From: Pegea sp. RAD2-039
Lineage: Eukaryota; Chordata; Thaliacea; Salpida; Salpidae
Assembly: GCA_034620365.1 (NCBI GenBank)
Contig: JAQGEQ010000003.1
Coordinates: 930,001 to 994,000 of the forward strand
Direction of reading: 5' to 3'
Length of the DNA stretch: 64,000 nt
The notes under the pieces: model-generated
The model's input: the letters and a program-made list of their open reading frames with translations, nothing else
What the model was told of the DNA's origin: nothing
Databases searched by the model: none
Part shown: piece by piece, positions 52,451 to 64,000 of the stretch
Numbering within the stretch: the stretch's first letter is position 1
Layout: every line of letters begins with the position of its first letter
Program-made: the position numbers and the translations under genes

Positions 52451-53379
52451 CAGGTAATACTCTTGAAAAAGTACCTTCAATGGTTCAAAGCAAACTTTTA
52501 AACAGGTAATTAATTAAAACTAACTAGTTAGAATTTAAATTTTTGAGGTTTATAATTCTTTTTTGTTCTCTGTAAGTTCTTTCATTATTTTTAGCTTCTA
52601 ATACTAGATAATGTTTTAAAAGATCTTTGAAAGACCATTATAAAAGAGCTTGACAAAAACATCAAAACATCTAATGTTAGCACTTAAGCTCAATCAAACT
52701 TATTCAGAATTCTAGATTTCTGATCACCAAGAGTACCTTTGAAGCTATACATAATAAAAAGGTTTTTTAACTTTCAAACAGCATTTTGAGATTGTATTTA
52801 AATGATCCGTGATATTTCTTCACTTTGCATTTAGCTCACAAAAATAAGTTAAAAAGTCTATAAATGATTAAATATATTGAATCAATCCAAGTAGCAATGA
52901 TATCTAATTAGAATTTAAATAACTTCTACTTATTGCAATCTTAAACAATATCTTTTCATGAGCTTACGTTGATAAATAGTTTTTATGATTATTTTGTAAA
53001 GTTTATCTTATCTATCAGTTTAAATTTAGCTGAAATTTGTACCCGATAATTACAGCTATCATATGTAATACTCAAAGAATGTTTGCTTAAAAATCAAAAT
53101 GTTTCCTCAGCTTTTCAATTCAATTTTATTTTAACTCATCTATAGAATCAAATAACTTCAAAATCCAGTCAAAGTAAAACAGATTTAATCGTAATTTGTT
53201 TGCAAAATATCGAATGAAGCTTTAAACGCTTACATACATTAAGGATTAAAAAGAGATTTATATTCAGAAAAAATATTCACATGTAGCCTAAAAACATTAA
53301 AGTTGCAACGAAATGAGCAACAAAATTAACAACTAAAATTCAGGCTTATCAAAGAAAGAAAATATCTCGTTCTGATAAT

Positions 53380-54460
53380 AAAGCCAACGGATGGATGCCA
53401 CACATGAAGGTTTTATCAATTTCACCTTTTGGATTCACCGCTTCCGAAGCTTTTCTTTCCACACTGTCATCTTGCTTAAAGCGCCACACAATATATGACG
53501 TCATCAACGAAAGATAAAACTATTATCCATAAAGCTTGTTATTTACCAGTTAAAATGACAGCCTTAAACTGTATCGTGCTTTGTAAAATCGATATCGAAC
53601 TGATGATGTTTCGATCTGGGCTGTCAGCTGTTTATGCTTGAGTTGTTGACAAAGTTTCACGTCATTAATCAGCCCTTTTGTATTCACTGGTAGTCATAAA
53701 GTTTGAAAGGTTTGCTATCAAACTTCAAAAGAACTACCGCTTAGTGCTGGCAGTAAGTCAAAACTTAACGAATCTGTCTTTATTTACTTTTTGATAGAAA
53801 AAAAGGATAAAAAACAAATATAATTAAGCTGTCAGTGTTTTTAACAAGAGAACTGACAGCTACGTTTGTGCTTTAAGTCTACTCTTTTACATTAGTGTTG
53901 CTGTCACTATAGCAACCAAACTCTTTGACAACTTGACACAATCTACTTGGACAGGTGTGTGACCAGCAACAAACTTTTAAAGGAGCCCCTTTCATCCATC
54001 AATTGGAAGCTTTGTCAATGATTTAACTGCTGAGCTATAGCCAAGTAGTAACACGTGTTAGCACAAGTGGTTACTTGTGTACATAAGCTCTGCAAACAAC
54101 ATTTATTTACCTATGAGCTTCCATTCCAATACGTAACAGAGTCATGACGTCATCTTGCTTAGCGTTTGACACGTGCTTAACTTACTCATGCAAAAAGCAG
54201 CATACTAGTCTGTCAAACGGATGGATGTTTAAGTGTCTAATCACACGAGAAATCAAGTGAAAAGTCTTTAGATAAACTGCTAGTTCTTCCTGTCTTCTCA
54301 TGTTTTTCCTGAGACATGACATTAAATTCTACAATTGGTTTTCCTTATTGAGTCACGATAATGCTCATATTTGTTTCAATACATGACAACACTGAGAAGA
54401 TGGAAGGAAATGGCGTGCATGACGTCATATACGAGATAAAAGGTTCCTGTTGATGTCGTT
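53380..54460. promoter_or_regulatory. G+C-richer island with clustered ATF/CREB and E-box motifs, putative cis-regulatory element
   Basis: About 1.1 kb stands out from the gene-poor stretch by composition, yet no frame is open for long. Perfect TGACGTCA palindromes occur at 53496-53503, 54145-54152 and 54420-54427. CACGTG E-boxes occur at 54052-54057 and 54170-54175, and an inverted repeat GTTGCT/AGCAAC at 53897-53916. The pattern fits an enhancer or an unannotated promoter. The target gene is unknown; the nearest recognised gene start, CCDC57, is about 12.5 kb away. Confidence 0.4.
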
Positions 54461-55399
54461 GAGTCAAAACTCCCTGATGAGATTAAAATAATTAAGCCTA
54501 TACACGAAAGAGTAGAAAGAACAGACTTGCAGCTTGGGTTTTTAATCAATATTAAAAAAAGTTTCTTGTAAGACAATCTGATTAAGAAATAATCTACAAA
54601 AGCATATCTTAAGTTGCACAATTTGCTGTTAATAAATTAAATATTAACCGTAGGTACGCACTCAATGATATAAAGCTTCTCTTATCTTCTCAGGTATCAA
54701 TATATCATACGAGTTTTGGTTGATAAAAATACTTTCAAGTTGTAACATGACAAATGAGTGTTGCAAGCTTCTTGTTTATCAGCAACGAACTTTTAAGAAA
54801 TTAAAATTAATATTTCATTCGCAGTATGATTACCTCAAAGAAAAACAGAAAGAACTAAGTCATCACTTCTTTCAATTGTATTATGTTTTTAAATAATAAA
54901 ATCAACATGACATTACAAATAAAACAACAAAAATTTATTCTTTTATTTAGATTTAAATAAGCAATTTTAATAAAATTGAAAACGAAAAAAGATCTAAGAT
55001 AGTTAAGATATTTTACTAAAAACAAAACAATAAATTGGTTGGTATGAGAAATAGTTTATAGCAGCAAAATCTAACCCAAAGTTGTTTTTATTGTTAGCTA
55101 GCAATTAGTTTGAAAAAAAGTTTAATTCTATGATTACAAAAAGGAAATGATATTTTAGCTATATACAGCTTGACTTTTTTACCAGTAACTTCCAAAACCC
55201 ATATCTCTTAAGGAAAACATTTGAGACTGAATATTGAATAGCAAAACTTTAGTAAATCTACTATGCTTTTAAAAGCTATTAACTAGCCTAATAATATGTT
55301 CAAAGTACACTCTGTTATCCGCGACATTTCAAAATTAATCTGTTTCGAGTGGTAAAGTGTATTGTCATCCACATGTACCTGTAACAAAATTACTTTTTG

Positions 55400-56530
55400 T
55401 GATTGGAAATATTCTACTTTGCTTTAGGCCAAAGGATTAGGTGGAAGGAACAATTATTACTGGTATGAGAATAAAAGATCTTATGAGCTCTTAATGTTGG
55501 CTAAATTCTAAAATAAAGTTTAAAAGAGAAAAGAGGGCTCTCAGAACTACCAAAGGTCAAATGTTAAATCCTAATTATATGAAATTAAAATGTGTAAAAT
55601 TATTGGTTATAGTGGTATGTAGTACTGCTTGGTAAAAAGTATTAAGTTGATGCTTCTACTTGCAAACTTCAATTTCTAGCAGTTATTGTGATTTTTTGAA
55701 CCCACCAAATATATATTTTTTCACAAATAACAAAGACTAAGTCTTGGTTATAGATGACTTGTCTCTTTAAGGCTTCTCTCACCTAATGAGGTTCTGTGAA
55801 AAATTGCTTCTTACAAAAAACAGTCAAGTAGGGAGTAGACTGATATTTAGCTAGACAATTAGGTTAAATTTTGGTTATGTTTACGAAAGATAACTCCAAG
55901 GATTTTGATCCATGGAGACTTCTTGCTGTGGGATATGATGCCTCATGTGGCTATAAGATGATGAAAAATGATGCTACAATTATTGTAAGAAATGGAAATG
56001 GACTTCTTCAATTATCATCACCATTAAGCCATCAGTAAATGAGATAATCATTTTTACTTTGACAGAAAACCATCTCAACAGGCAGTTGCTAAACATGTTA
56101 TAACAGTCGAGTGTTGTAGCATAAAGTAAGATTGAGACAGAATAGAAGCTACTATAGAGATGAGTATACTCAAGTTCTATATTTTCATACACTAAGTCAT
56201 CATTTAGAATTGTTTTGAATACAAGTATACTGAAAGCATATACTGAAAGCCTACCCACATAGAAAAATTATGTACAACTACAAGTACACATACAATCACT
56301 CTCATAGTATCTCAACGATTGTTTGCTTTTTAGTTCCATTAAAAAACAGCCACTGGTCTACTTGGACACATATGTGAAATATAGCAATGTGATATATCTG
56401 AGGTTACTTGATACATTGTTTTCTTCTCATCAATCACCATTTGCATCAAACAATATAAAGTTTCTCATCAATCAGTTTCTTTGTCATTTTTTCCTTGGTG
56501 TAACAGAAGCGAAGTCATAATGATATTTTC
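55400..56530 (+). pseudogene. Possible decayed coding remnant, unidentified
   Basis: Several adjacent open runs on the plus strand look like one reading broken by stops and frameshifts. One near 55897 reads DFDPWRLLAVGYDASCGYKM. Another, 56323-56520, includes KKQPLVYLDTYVKYSNVIYL and follows a good acceptor (GCTTTTTAG). A minus-strand frame at 55980-56258 overlaps. I cannot assign a family. A mobile-element fragment is the likeliest source, but no terminal repeat or target duplication is visible. Confidence 0.25.
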
Positions 56531-59500
56531 CGAGGTCAGATTTTCACACATATTGAGCTAATTGGTTGTCAAAAATAAGATTTTTTCGTCGAAATTTGAT
56601 ATCATTTTGCCTTGTTTCATTTTTTTTTCTGTGCCTTAAGAACTTAATCATCATTTAAGAGTTACGTCAAAATCCAGCTCTTTCCACAATGGCCTAAGAA
56701 GAACTCTTCTGATTAAAACGAAATAAGTAGAAAGACTATTTACATTCCAAATGTTGAACTCATTAAACTGCTTTAATAGAAAAACTCTTGAAAAATCTTC
56801 TTATTGATCTAAACTAAAATTAAAAGACTATTTTTAGAATAAGGTTATTACAAAAAACTGAGACTGTTTAATACTTTATTTGAATTTTTCATTTTATCTT
56901 TATTTAGCTAATTTTGGGAATCTAAATAAGTGGATAGATTATCTCTAAAACTTTACAAGGAAATCAATTGATTTTCAATAATTTGTTTTTTCTTCAGTTT
57001 TCTGTTTTTATAAAAGTAACTTTTGTATAATTCGAGCTGAATCAATATTCTTTCACTAAAAAGTATTAGTTTTGTTATTCTCTAAATTTTATAATCAATT
57101 TAATTCAAAAGTCAATAAGTTTTATCAAAACCCTAATATAGTTTTACAAAATTATGATCAACTTTGATTGAAACAAGTGAAGAAGTCAAAAATCTATGTA
57201 ACTTAAATTGTGTTTGCTATAGTTCATTCCAGTTGTTTATTGTAGTTGTTTTTTACAGCAAAAGTCTAATTAAGAAAACTTTTGATTTATTGTAGCAGTT
57301 TTACACAGCAACTTTTTCGACCAATATATGTACAGTGATGTAGTTTTCATTAATCCAAAATACTCATCAAGACACACATGAAAACAAAATAATTTAAAAC
57401 TATATTTTAATTTTTTACGTACTTTCTTCTTTTTACTGTGTTTGCTCGTAAATTAAAACCAGCTTATGCAATCTCCTTAAAATCAAACTCAAAGTAATGA
57501 CAAAATATGAATTATTTGCTCAACATCGCTTCGTCAAATACTTGCATAGCTCAGTGAACAAACGTCAAATCTAATAAAAGATAAACACCAAGCTTGTTGA
57601 TTTATTTTTTGATTAATTTATCTGTGAAATGTTTCAATCGAACTGACAAACTTCATAACAAAATCAAATCAAATTCTGAATAATCTAATTTAGAAAAAGT
57701 GTAATTTGGTTCACGTTATTTATCTAAGAAATAAATTACAGCTTTATAAAACTTTCTCCTTGTTATACGTTATTCAATATTATTATTCTAAGATTTTTAT
57801 TTTGTCATATTTTTGTTTGATAATACTGAAATACTTTATTAGTCATATCCAAAAATGTTCAGACAAAATTAAAGTTTTTAATTTGAAACTGGTTTTTAAT
57901 ATGAAAATGTATTTTACAAAAAATATCTAACACGTTATCAATCATACTAAACTGTCAGCTATTCGTACTTCTGTCTGAAGTTTAAAGCTGATTATCTTTT
58001 TACCTCAGACTTTCACCAAAGTCTCTAAAAGTTGTTTTTTGTTTTTATTTGTAATAAAATCTTAAAATATTTCTCCAAAAGTGTAATTCCATTCCTTCAA
58101 CGCTTTTTGACGTCATGAGATGTAAGTTCTTATTTTGTTCTTCCTTTTTCGTGGTGCAAGAAAATTAAAGTTATTTTTTTATTATTGAACGATAAATCAA
58201 ATATAAGATGACTAGATTTCAGAATTTTATTTGAATTTTATGTTAGCAAAAAATATTATTCAAATTTTAACATGATTTTGTTTGATAAAAGTATTTAACA
58301 GAAATAATATTTTTCTTTTTTAGATAAATTGTTTTTAAAAGTAATGATTATTCTTGAATTTCCCAATACCGAATTTAAGCTACTTATTCATTCATGAAGA
58401 TTGAAAGAAATTTTAAATATTTTATAAATAATTATATACTTATGGAAGTGTAGCCTATTAAGAAAGAATTTTCAATATCAAAATTAATCCGCCTCAAAAC
58501 TTTCAACTTTATTTGAACTAAAATTATTACAATGGTATTAGAAATCTTGAATAAGAAAAAAGCTGTCCATCAATTTAAATTGTTGAATATAAACAGAATA
58601 AACCTTATATTAAAACTAATTTTAAACATAATTTAAGTATAAGTAAAACAGTTTTGGTCAATTGCTTTAGTAAAAGGAATCTGTGATTTTTTGGTTTAAA
58701 ATTACCAGACATTAAATACATAAAGTAAACATAATTTATAATAATAGTAAATTAATTCAAACATTTCAATCTGCCTATATAACCCAAAATTAAGTTTCTT
58801 CTATTTTTGTAAGAGAAAAATTCAATTCTATTTTCTCAAACTTTTAATAAGAAATCAAACCAAATTGGACTTGTTAAACAAGTTATAAGAAGGTTTGAAG
58901 GATTAATGATTTTGTTACATTTAATGAATTCAATTATTTTTTTCCATGAAATTTTCATTTTCTATTTCTTCACAACAATAAATCTTTTATCTTTTTCAGT
59001 TTTAGTATGATGACTTCAAAACTAATACCAAGTTTTTTTATCACATAGCACAGAAAAACCTTTAATATCTGCATCAATATCAGGAAGTTTCCTTTCTATC
59101 CTTTGATTCCTAGTCCGCCTCATAGACAAATAGAACCTCAACCAAATTACAGTTATTTTTAAACAGAAATTAAATTCCTTTTGAAACCTTAAAGGTTTTT
59201 TTTTCAGTATTGTAAATGTCAAACTAAATAATAGATTTTTTTTCTAAAGATAATAAAAATATTCACTTTTACAAAATCTTCTAATTATTGCAATGATTCT
59301 ACTTTTGTTTGTAAACATTTTTCATTCAATATTAAAACCATAAAAAGAAGTTTTAAAATATCTTTTAAAGTGCCAAGCTAAACCAACATTAAACTTAGTT
59401 TTTTGTTGTAATAATTCAAAAGTCGTATAAAAGTTTTGTCTGCTTCTAGAGTAAATGTCGTGTGATTGGTTAAGCATAAAGAATGAATGTAAAGTCAGCG

Positions 59501-62500
59501 GAGACAGTATCACATCTTCATCTACATGTTCAACATCTCATCCCATGCATATTTCATCCCCATCTAATCAGATAACTACACAAGAAAGGTCGTTATCCTC
59601 TTTCTCTGCTTAAGCCTGTTATAAATTGTTTCTTTAATCTACAATCTAGTTAGATGGTTATACAAGCGACGAGTATTTTAACATTGAAGTGATATTATGT
59701 TGAAGAAAACTAGCAGACAGTTCTTAATATAAGTTGTCAAACAACCCTATCATTTTACCAGTTATAGCTTCGACTATGGGTGGTCTAATAGGTTTGTTTT
59801 GATTCACTATCTGATATAATCACTACAACTACGGCGAATCGCTTTGTTAAGTAATAGACACTCCTTTGATGGTGGCTGTGTGTGTTCTTCTTCTAAATCG
59901 TTCCTTTTTATCTGTGTCTTCTATTTTTGTCTGGCGATCTGCATATGCTTGATGCTTATTTTTGAAGAAAAAATGTTTTGAACAAAACTTTTAGTATTTA
60001 CTTTCAGTTGAATAATAATTTGAATAAATATTTAATGCTTGTGTATGGTACAAAATATTATCTGTGTTTTAGGTACTTAACGTTAGTTTTGTACACTGCT
60101 TATTCTAGAGTAATTTTATAGTTAAAAAGTATAAACTTTACAAATATTTTGCAATGATTTTCAACAAACTGATTTAAGAGTTTAGCGGCTAAACGTTGTT
60201 TAAATATTTGATTTATTTTATAATATACAGAAGTGACAGTAATGTCAAAGGTTCTATTGTTTAGTCTTTAACCAAGCTTACAACAAGAGGTTTTCAAATG
60301 CTAGAATTAAAACTTCATGTAAAAGTTTAAAAGAAAAATTTAGTTTGTTAATTTTAACTAAATTCAATTAAAAAATGTATTTTCGTAGATCTGAAAACGT
60401 TTAACTGCTAATCTAAGAATTAAATATTATTAAAATTCATTGCAGCCTATAATAAATAACTAAATTAGAAGTGAATGAAACTGCAAAATTGTTAAAAGCT
60501 GGTTGCAAAATTAGGGTAAAATGTTTTTCTATAAATAAGAAAAATATGTTTTTAATTTAAAATTTTCTATATATTGTGAGAATATCTAAGCAAACCAAGA
60601 TATCAATTAACTTCAAACGATTGAGGGTTTGAAATAAGAACTGAAAATAGAGAATTTGCTATAAATATCATCCTGAATTTTAGCTTTTAATACTATGAGC
60701 TTGAAAACAATGAATTTGCTTTGTAGTCGACAAACAGTTTTTGGCGTTTGAGGAAGCTAAGCCCAGCAAAGAAAAATATATTTTGATTTAGTGCTGGCAG
60801 ATAAGAGAGAATACAACGCCATAAATCAGCCTCTGAAGTACCATATGTCTTCAACCGTTTCTTGGATCATGATTTATAGCCTACTGGCTTCTTTTCTCAT
60901 AAAATGACCTTTAAAGAACCTTTACCATCTCTGATGAACGGTGTAATGTCACTTTATTTAGCCCTTTCTCTCATTTTTAATTGATGCCAATATGTTTACT
61001 AAAAATAAAATTGTCTAGATGTGTTTCAAGTATTTTGTAAGCAATCATTTGATGTTGAATACTGTTCAAGTTTTTCTGGGAAACAATAATGATTTTATAA
61101 TGTAAAAGTTTAGATACTGTTAGTATCTACCTTCTCCAATGTTATATATATTGGATATCTATAAACAGCTTTTATATTAAAAAAATTCTTTAAATTCTTT
61201 AATTCTCTGTATAAAATAGGCTTTAATCAACGAGGATAATTGACATTTTATCACCTTGCAATTTTTTCATTTACGATTACATGAACTATAAAGTAGATTT
61301 ATGAATGTTTGATTTCTAATTTAACAATGTTGAAAACTAATAAAAATGACCATAAAATAGAATAGCAAAATAGCAGGTGATCTTTTTATAAGTTTAAGCA
61401 ATTTTAAATAATTAAAAGTTTAGAGTTGAAACAGATGCACTAATTTTTTTTTAAATTTTTGTATTTTTAAACATAGACCCTTATAAAACGATGTCTTTAC
61501 CTAATCATAAATCAAAATTGTCGCTTTCGTAGCAAAAGCTTGGTGATATAATTGCTTATTCCTTTGAAATGATATGTCAATCTTTGTGAGTTTCAAATTT
61601 ATGGTTGTCAACAGTAGGGGTTGTTTCTTGTAGTGATGACTCATTTGTTTCATGTTGATAAAATCAAATTTGTTTAAAGTATATCAAGAGAATAACGTTT
61701 TTAAAGTAGAGTAATAAAACATTAAACTTTTTTACTTTGATATAAACTATTACTTTGTTAGATAGATGTTGTAACTAAAAACATATTCGTCTACATCTTT
61801 CAATTCATAAATTATACTTTTTATAACAAGCAAAAAACAAAAACCATAAAAAAGGGTATAATAAATTCGAATTTTTATATATGATTTTTGAAAAATATTA
61901 AAGATTCTTTATCTTGTACATATTAATGCAATTTTAATTTTAAACAACTTTATATGAGTCAATAAGTACTGAACTTAATTAAATATTTTTAGTTCTAAAT
62001 AGTTTGCAGTAGACTTGGTTAATTATTCCACTGAATTTAAAGATTTTAAAACTTTTTGTTCATAAAATCAAAGATTTAATGCAAATGAAAAATGATGTTA
62101 GAATATTTGCTGACAAGTTTACATTTTGATAAGATTACCGCAGTCATATAATCAAGCTTCATTCAAATTTTTAAAGCTTAGTTTTACTTTTCAATAAATT
62201 TAAAAATTAAATTAAATCATTCATAAAGTAAATTAATGATTAGTCAAAATCTATTAAAAACTCAAGGATATTAACCAGCTCAACTAATCCTTTATGATCA
62301 ATAAGAAAGTTGAAAAACGTAAAGACTACACGAACATAATACATCTTATATTAATAGTTTCTTGTAAGATGATCTTTAAGAGTTAATCTCTATCATTTTG
62401 TTTACTGTTTGATGTATTTTAGCCTGATCTACACGGTTAAAACTAAGTACAAGGTTCAAATATTTAAATTGATTTATACAAGATCACAATTTTTGATTAA

Positions 62501-63636
62501 TCACCTGCTGAAGCTCGATTAGTTAAGATCTGAACTTTTGACAGAAAAGTTTTATTTTTCCTTGTAACCAGTCTCACCTTCTAAGGACAATTTAAATAAA
62601 TGTATGCTTGCATAAAAAGCAGTTTTATGAATGATGACAAAATGCTTTCATTGTTTGGTTATATTTAATCTTAGACTGCAAAAAAAACAAAATATTTGCA
62701 TTATGCCATAGTGTAATTTAATGAAAGTTTAAATCAAACTTTATATTTTTACAGAAATAAACAAAATTATTTTTCATTTATAGGTTCTTGGAAATATTCT
62801 AAAAATTTTATAGTTTTTAAACCACTGATTGTATGACTATCAGTTCCACTTGTTTTCTCAACTTGACATTTTAAACTCAGTTGTAACACAAAAGTTACCA
62901 GATGGCTGAAACTATTCATTTATGCATTTTACAACTTTATTAACAATTTACGAGCTAAACAAATTACTAAAAAAATCTATTTTAACGTAATGATATAATT
63001 ATAAGTGAAGTTATAGTTTTAAGTATTCTTTCTTTTTTCTTAAATTTTTGAATTGTACTTGGCTTAAGAGGTGTGTATGAAACACGAGCTTTGAAAGTTT
63101 ATTCAACTTCTTTTTCAATTTCGCTTTGTTAGATCTTCAATTAGAATAAGTAAACATGTTAAGAGTCTAATAAAAACAAGACTTTGTTGAAATGTTTTAT
63201 TGTTTAACATTAATTTAATGGAATTGCCTTATTTTTTCAGCATAGGTTTTTGATACTTTATCAATATATAAACTTCAATATCAATAAAAGATTTGATTTA
63301 ATTTTGAAATTTATTGTACATTTTTATTTTATTTTTAGATATATTAAGTTTGATAAAAAAAACTTTATGGTTTTCCCATTAACTTGAGATAAAATCAACA
63401 GTTTAAAAAGCGAAAAAAACAAAATAAAGACACCTTGAAAATAAGTTTTAAATGAAAAAAGTTCCTCTAAGAAAGTCTGTTTTTGAAATATATTGTTAAT
63501 TATTTACAAATACGTAAACACAAATAAAAATGATTTATAAATTTCTATAATTTTGATAATAGGATAAACATTTTAAGTTTGTTACAAAGTTTGAATGAAT
63601 AAAAAATATATCCTCTCTTTAATTTCCTGTATAAAG
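56531..63636. other. Gene-poor stretch, little supported
   Basis: Mostly A+T-rich. A perfect TGACGTCA lies at 58108-58115. Two minus-strand open stretches, 59022-59222 and about 59320-59540, have mixed content but no recognised family. The 59.5-59.9 kb and 60.7-60.95 kb segments are richer in G+C without long frames; 59540-59575 carries an ATGCATATTTCAT octamer-like word next to CTAATCAGATAA (homeobox- and GATA-like words). Confidence 0.4.
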
Positions 63637-63940
63637 ATGCCGGAAGGTAACTTCAATCAGCAAAGCAATCTTTTGATGGCGCTATTGTAAAGTTTACAGT
63701 AATAATTAAACGAAAAATCGCTTAAATAAAACATCACAAGTCAGTTTTATTAAATTGATGGATAAATTTTATATTCTTTTTAATAACAGTTTCAACGAAT
63801 TTTTGCTGACCTATCGCAAGCACGTCTGTCACTACTTGCCAACTAATATTAAAAAATTTATGGACAGTTTTAATTCTCGTGTCAATGGTGTCTTTGAAAG
63901 TATAAGTAACATAGAAAAGATTTTTACTGCATTATCTTAA
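63637..63940 (+). CDS. Possible two-exon gene for an 81-aa protein, unknown function
   Basis: A plus-strand ATG at 63637 opens MPEGNFNQQSNLLMAL up to a donor (TT|GTAAAG) at 63686. Exon 2 starts at 63745 after AAGTCAG and keeps the phase into a frame that ends in TAA at 63938-63940. The 58-bp intron is in the size range seen in CCDC57. Unspliced, the first frame would stop at once and the second would start at the ATG at 63758. The peptide is helix-prone, with hydrophobic and basic residues and three conserved-looking aromatic clusters, and has no motif I know. The acceptor lacks a pyrimidine tract. The gene might also continue past the window if a donor inside exon 2 is used. Confidence 0.3.
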
Positions 63941-64000
63941 CAGGCATCCATTATAACATTTTTGTCAAATAACTCATAAAATGAGCTACACTTTCTTTCG

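Overview
The window is eukaryotic and almost certainly animal nuclear DNA. It is about 70% A+T by eye, has GT-AG introns from about 40 bp to more than 5 kb, and carries three metazoan gene families. All three genes lie on the minus strand, and I rebuilt them exon by exon from splice sites and reading phase. I cannot fix the species. The divergent SIX homeodomain, compact introns and A+T bias suit a fast-evolving invertebrate such as a tunicate or a cnidarian.

Layout, left to right. 1-4.8 kb: A+T-rich 3' flank with no supported gene. 4.8-11.6 kb: a SIX1/2 (sine oculis) homeobox gene with three coding exons encoding 436 aa, a 4 kb first intron and a probable 5' non-coding exon near 11.5-11.6 kb. 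11.8-22.6 kb: intergenic, with one orphan exon candidate near 21.2-21.4 kb. 22.7-31.5 kb: a PIM-family serine/threonine kinase in five coding exons (607 aa), with a 350-residue non-kinase N-terminus and a 5.4 kb first coding intron. 31.5-35.2 kb: intergenic. 35.2-40.9 kb: a CCDC57 orthologue in 21 small coding exons (858 aa), a coiled-coil protein of centrosomes and centriolar satellites. 40.9-63.6 kb: a gene-poor stretch of about 23 kb. It holds three patches that look like decayed coding sequence (about 42.9-45.5, 51.0-52.4 and 55.4-56.5 kb) and a less A+T-rich island at 53.4-54.5 kb that looks regulatory. 63.6-63.9 kb: a possible two-exon plus-strand gene for an 81-aa protein.

The three recognised genes are not an obvious functional unit: a transcription factor, a constitutively active type of kinase, and a centrosome protein. 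The most notable non-coding signal is at least nine perfect copies of the ATF/CREB palindrome TGACGTCA, where base composition predicts about 0.5. They cluster at the likely SIX promoter and in the 53.4-54.5 kb island. I found no tRNA, rRNA, CRISPR array or intact transposon.
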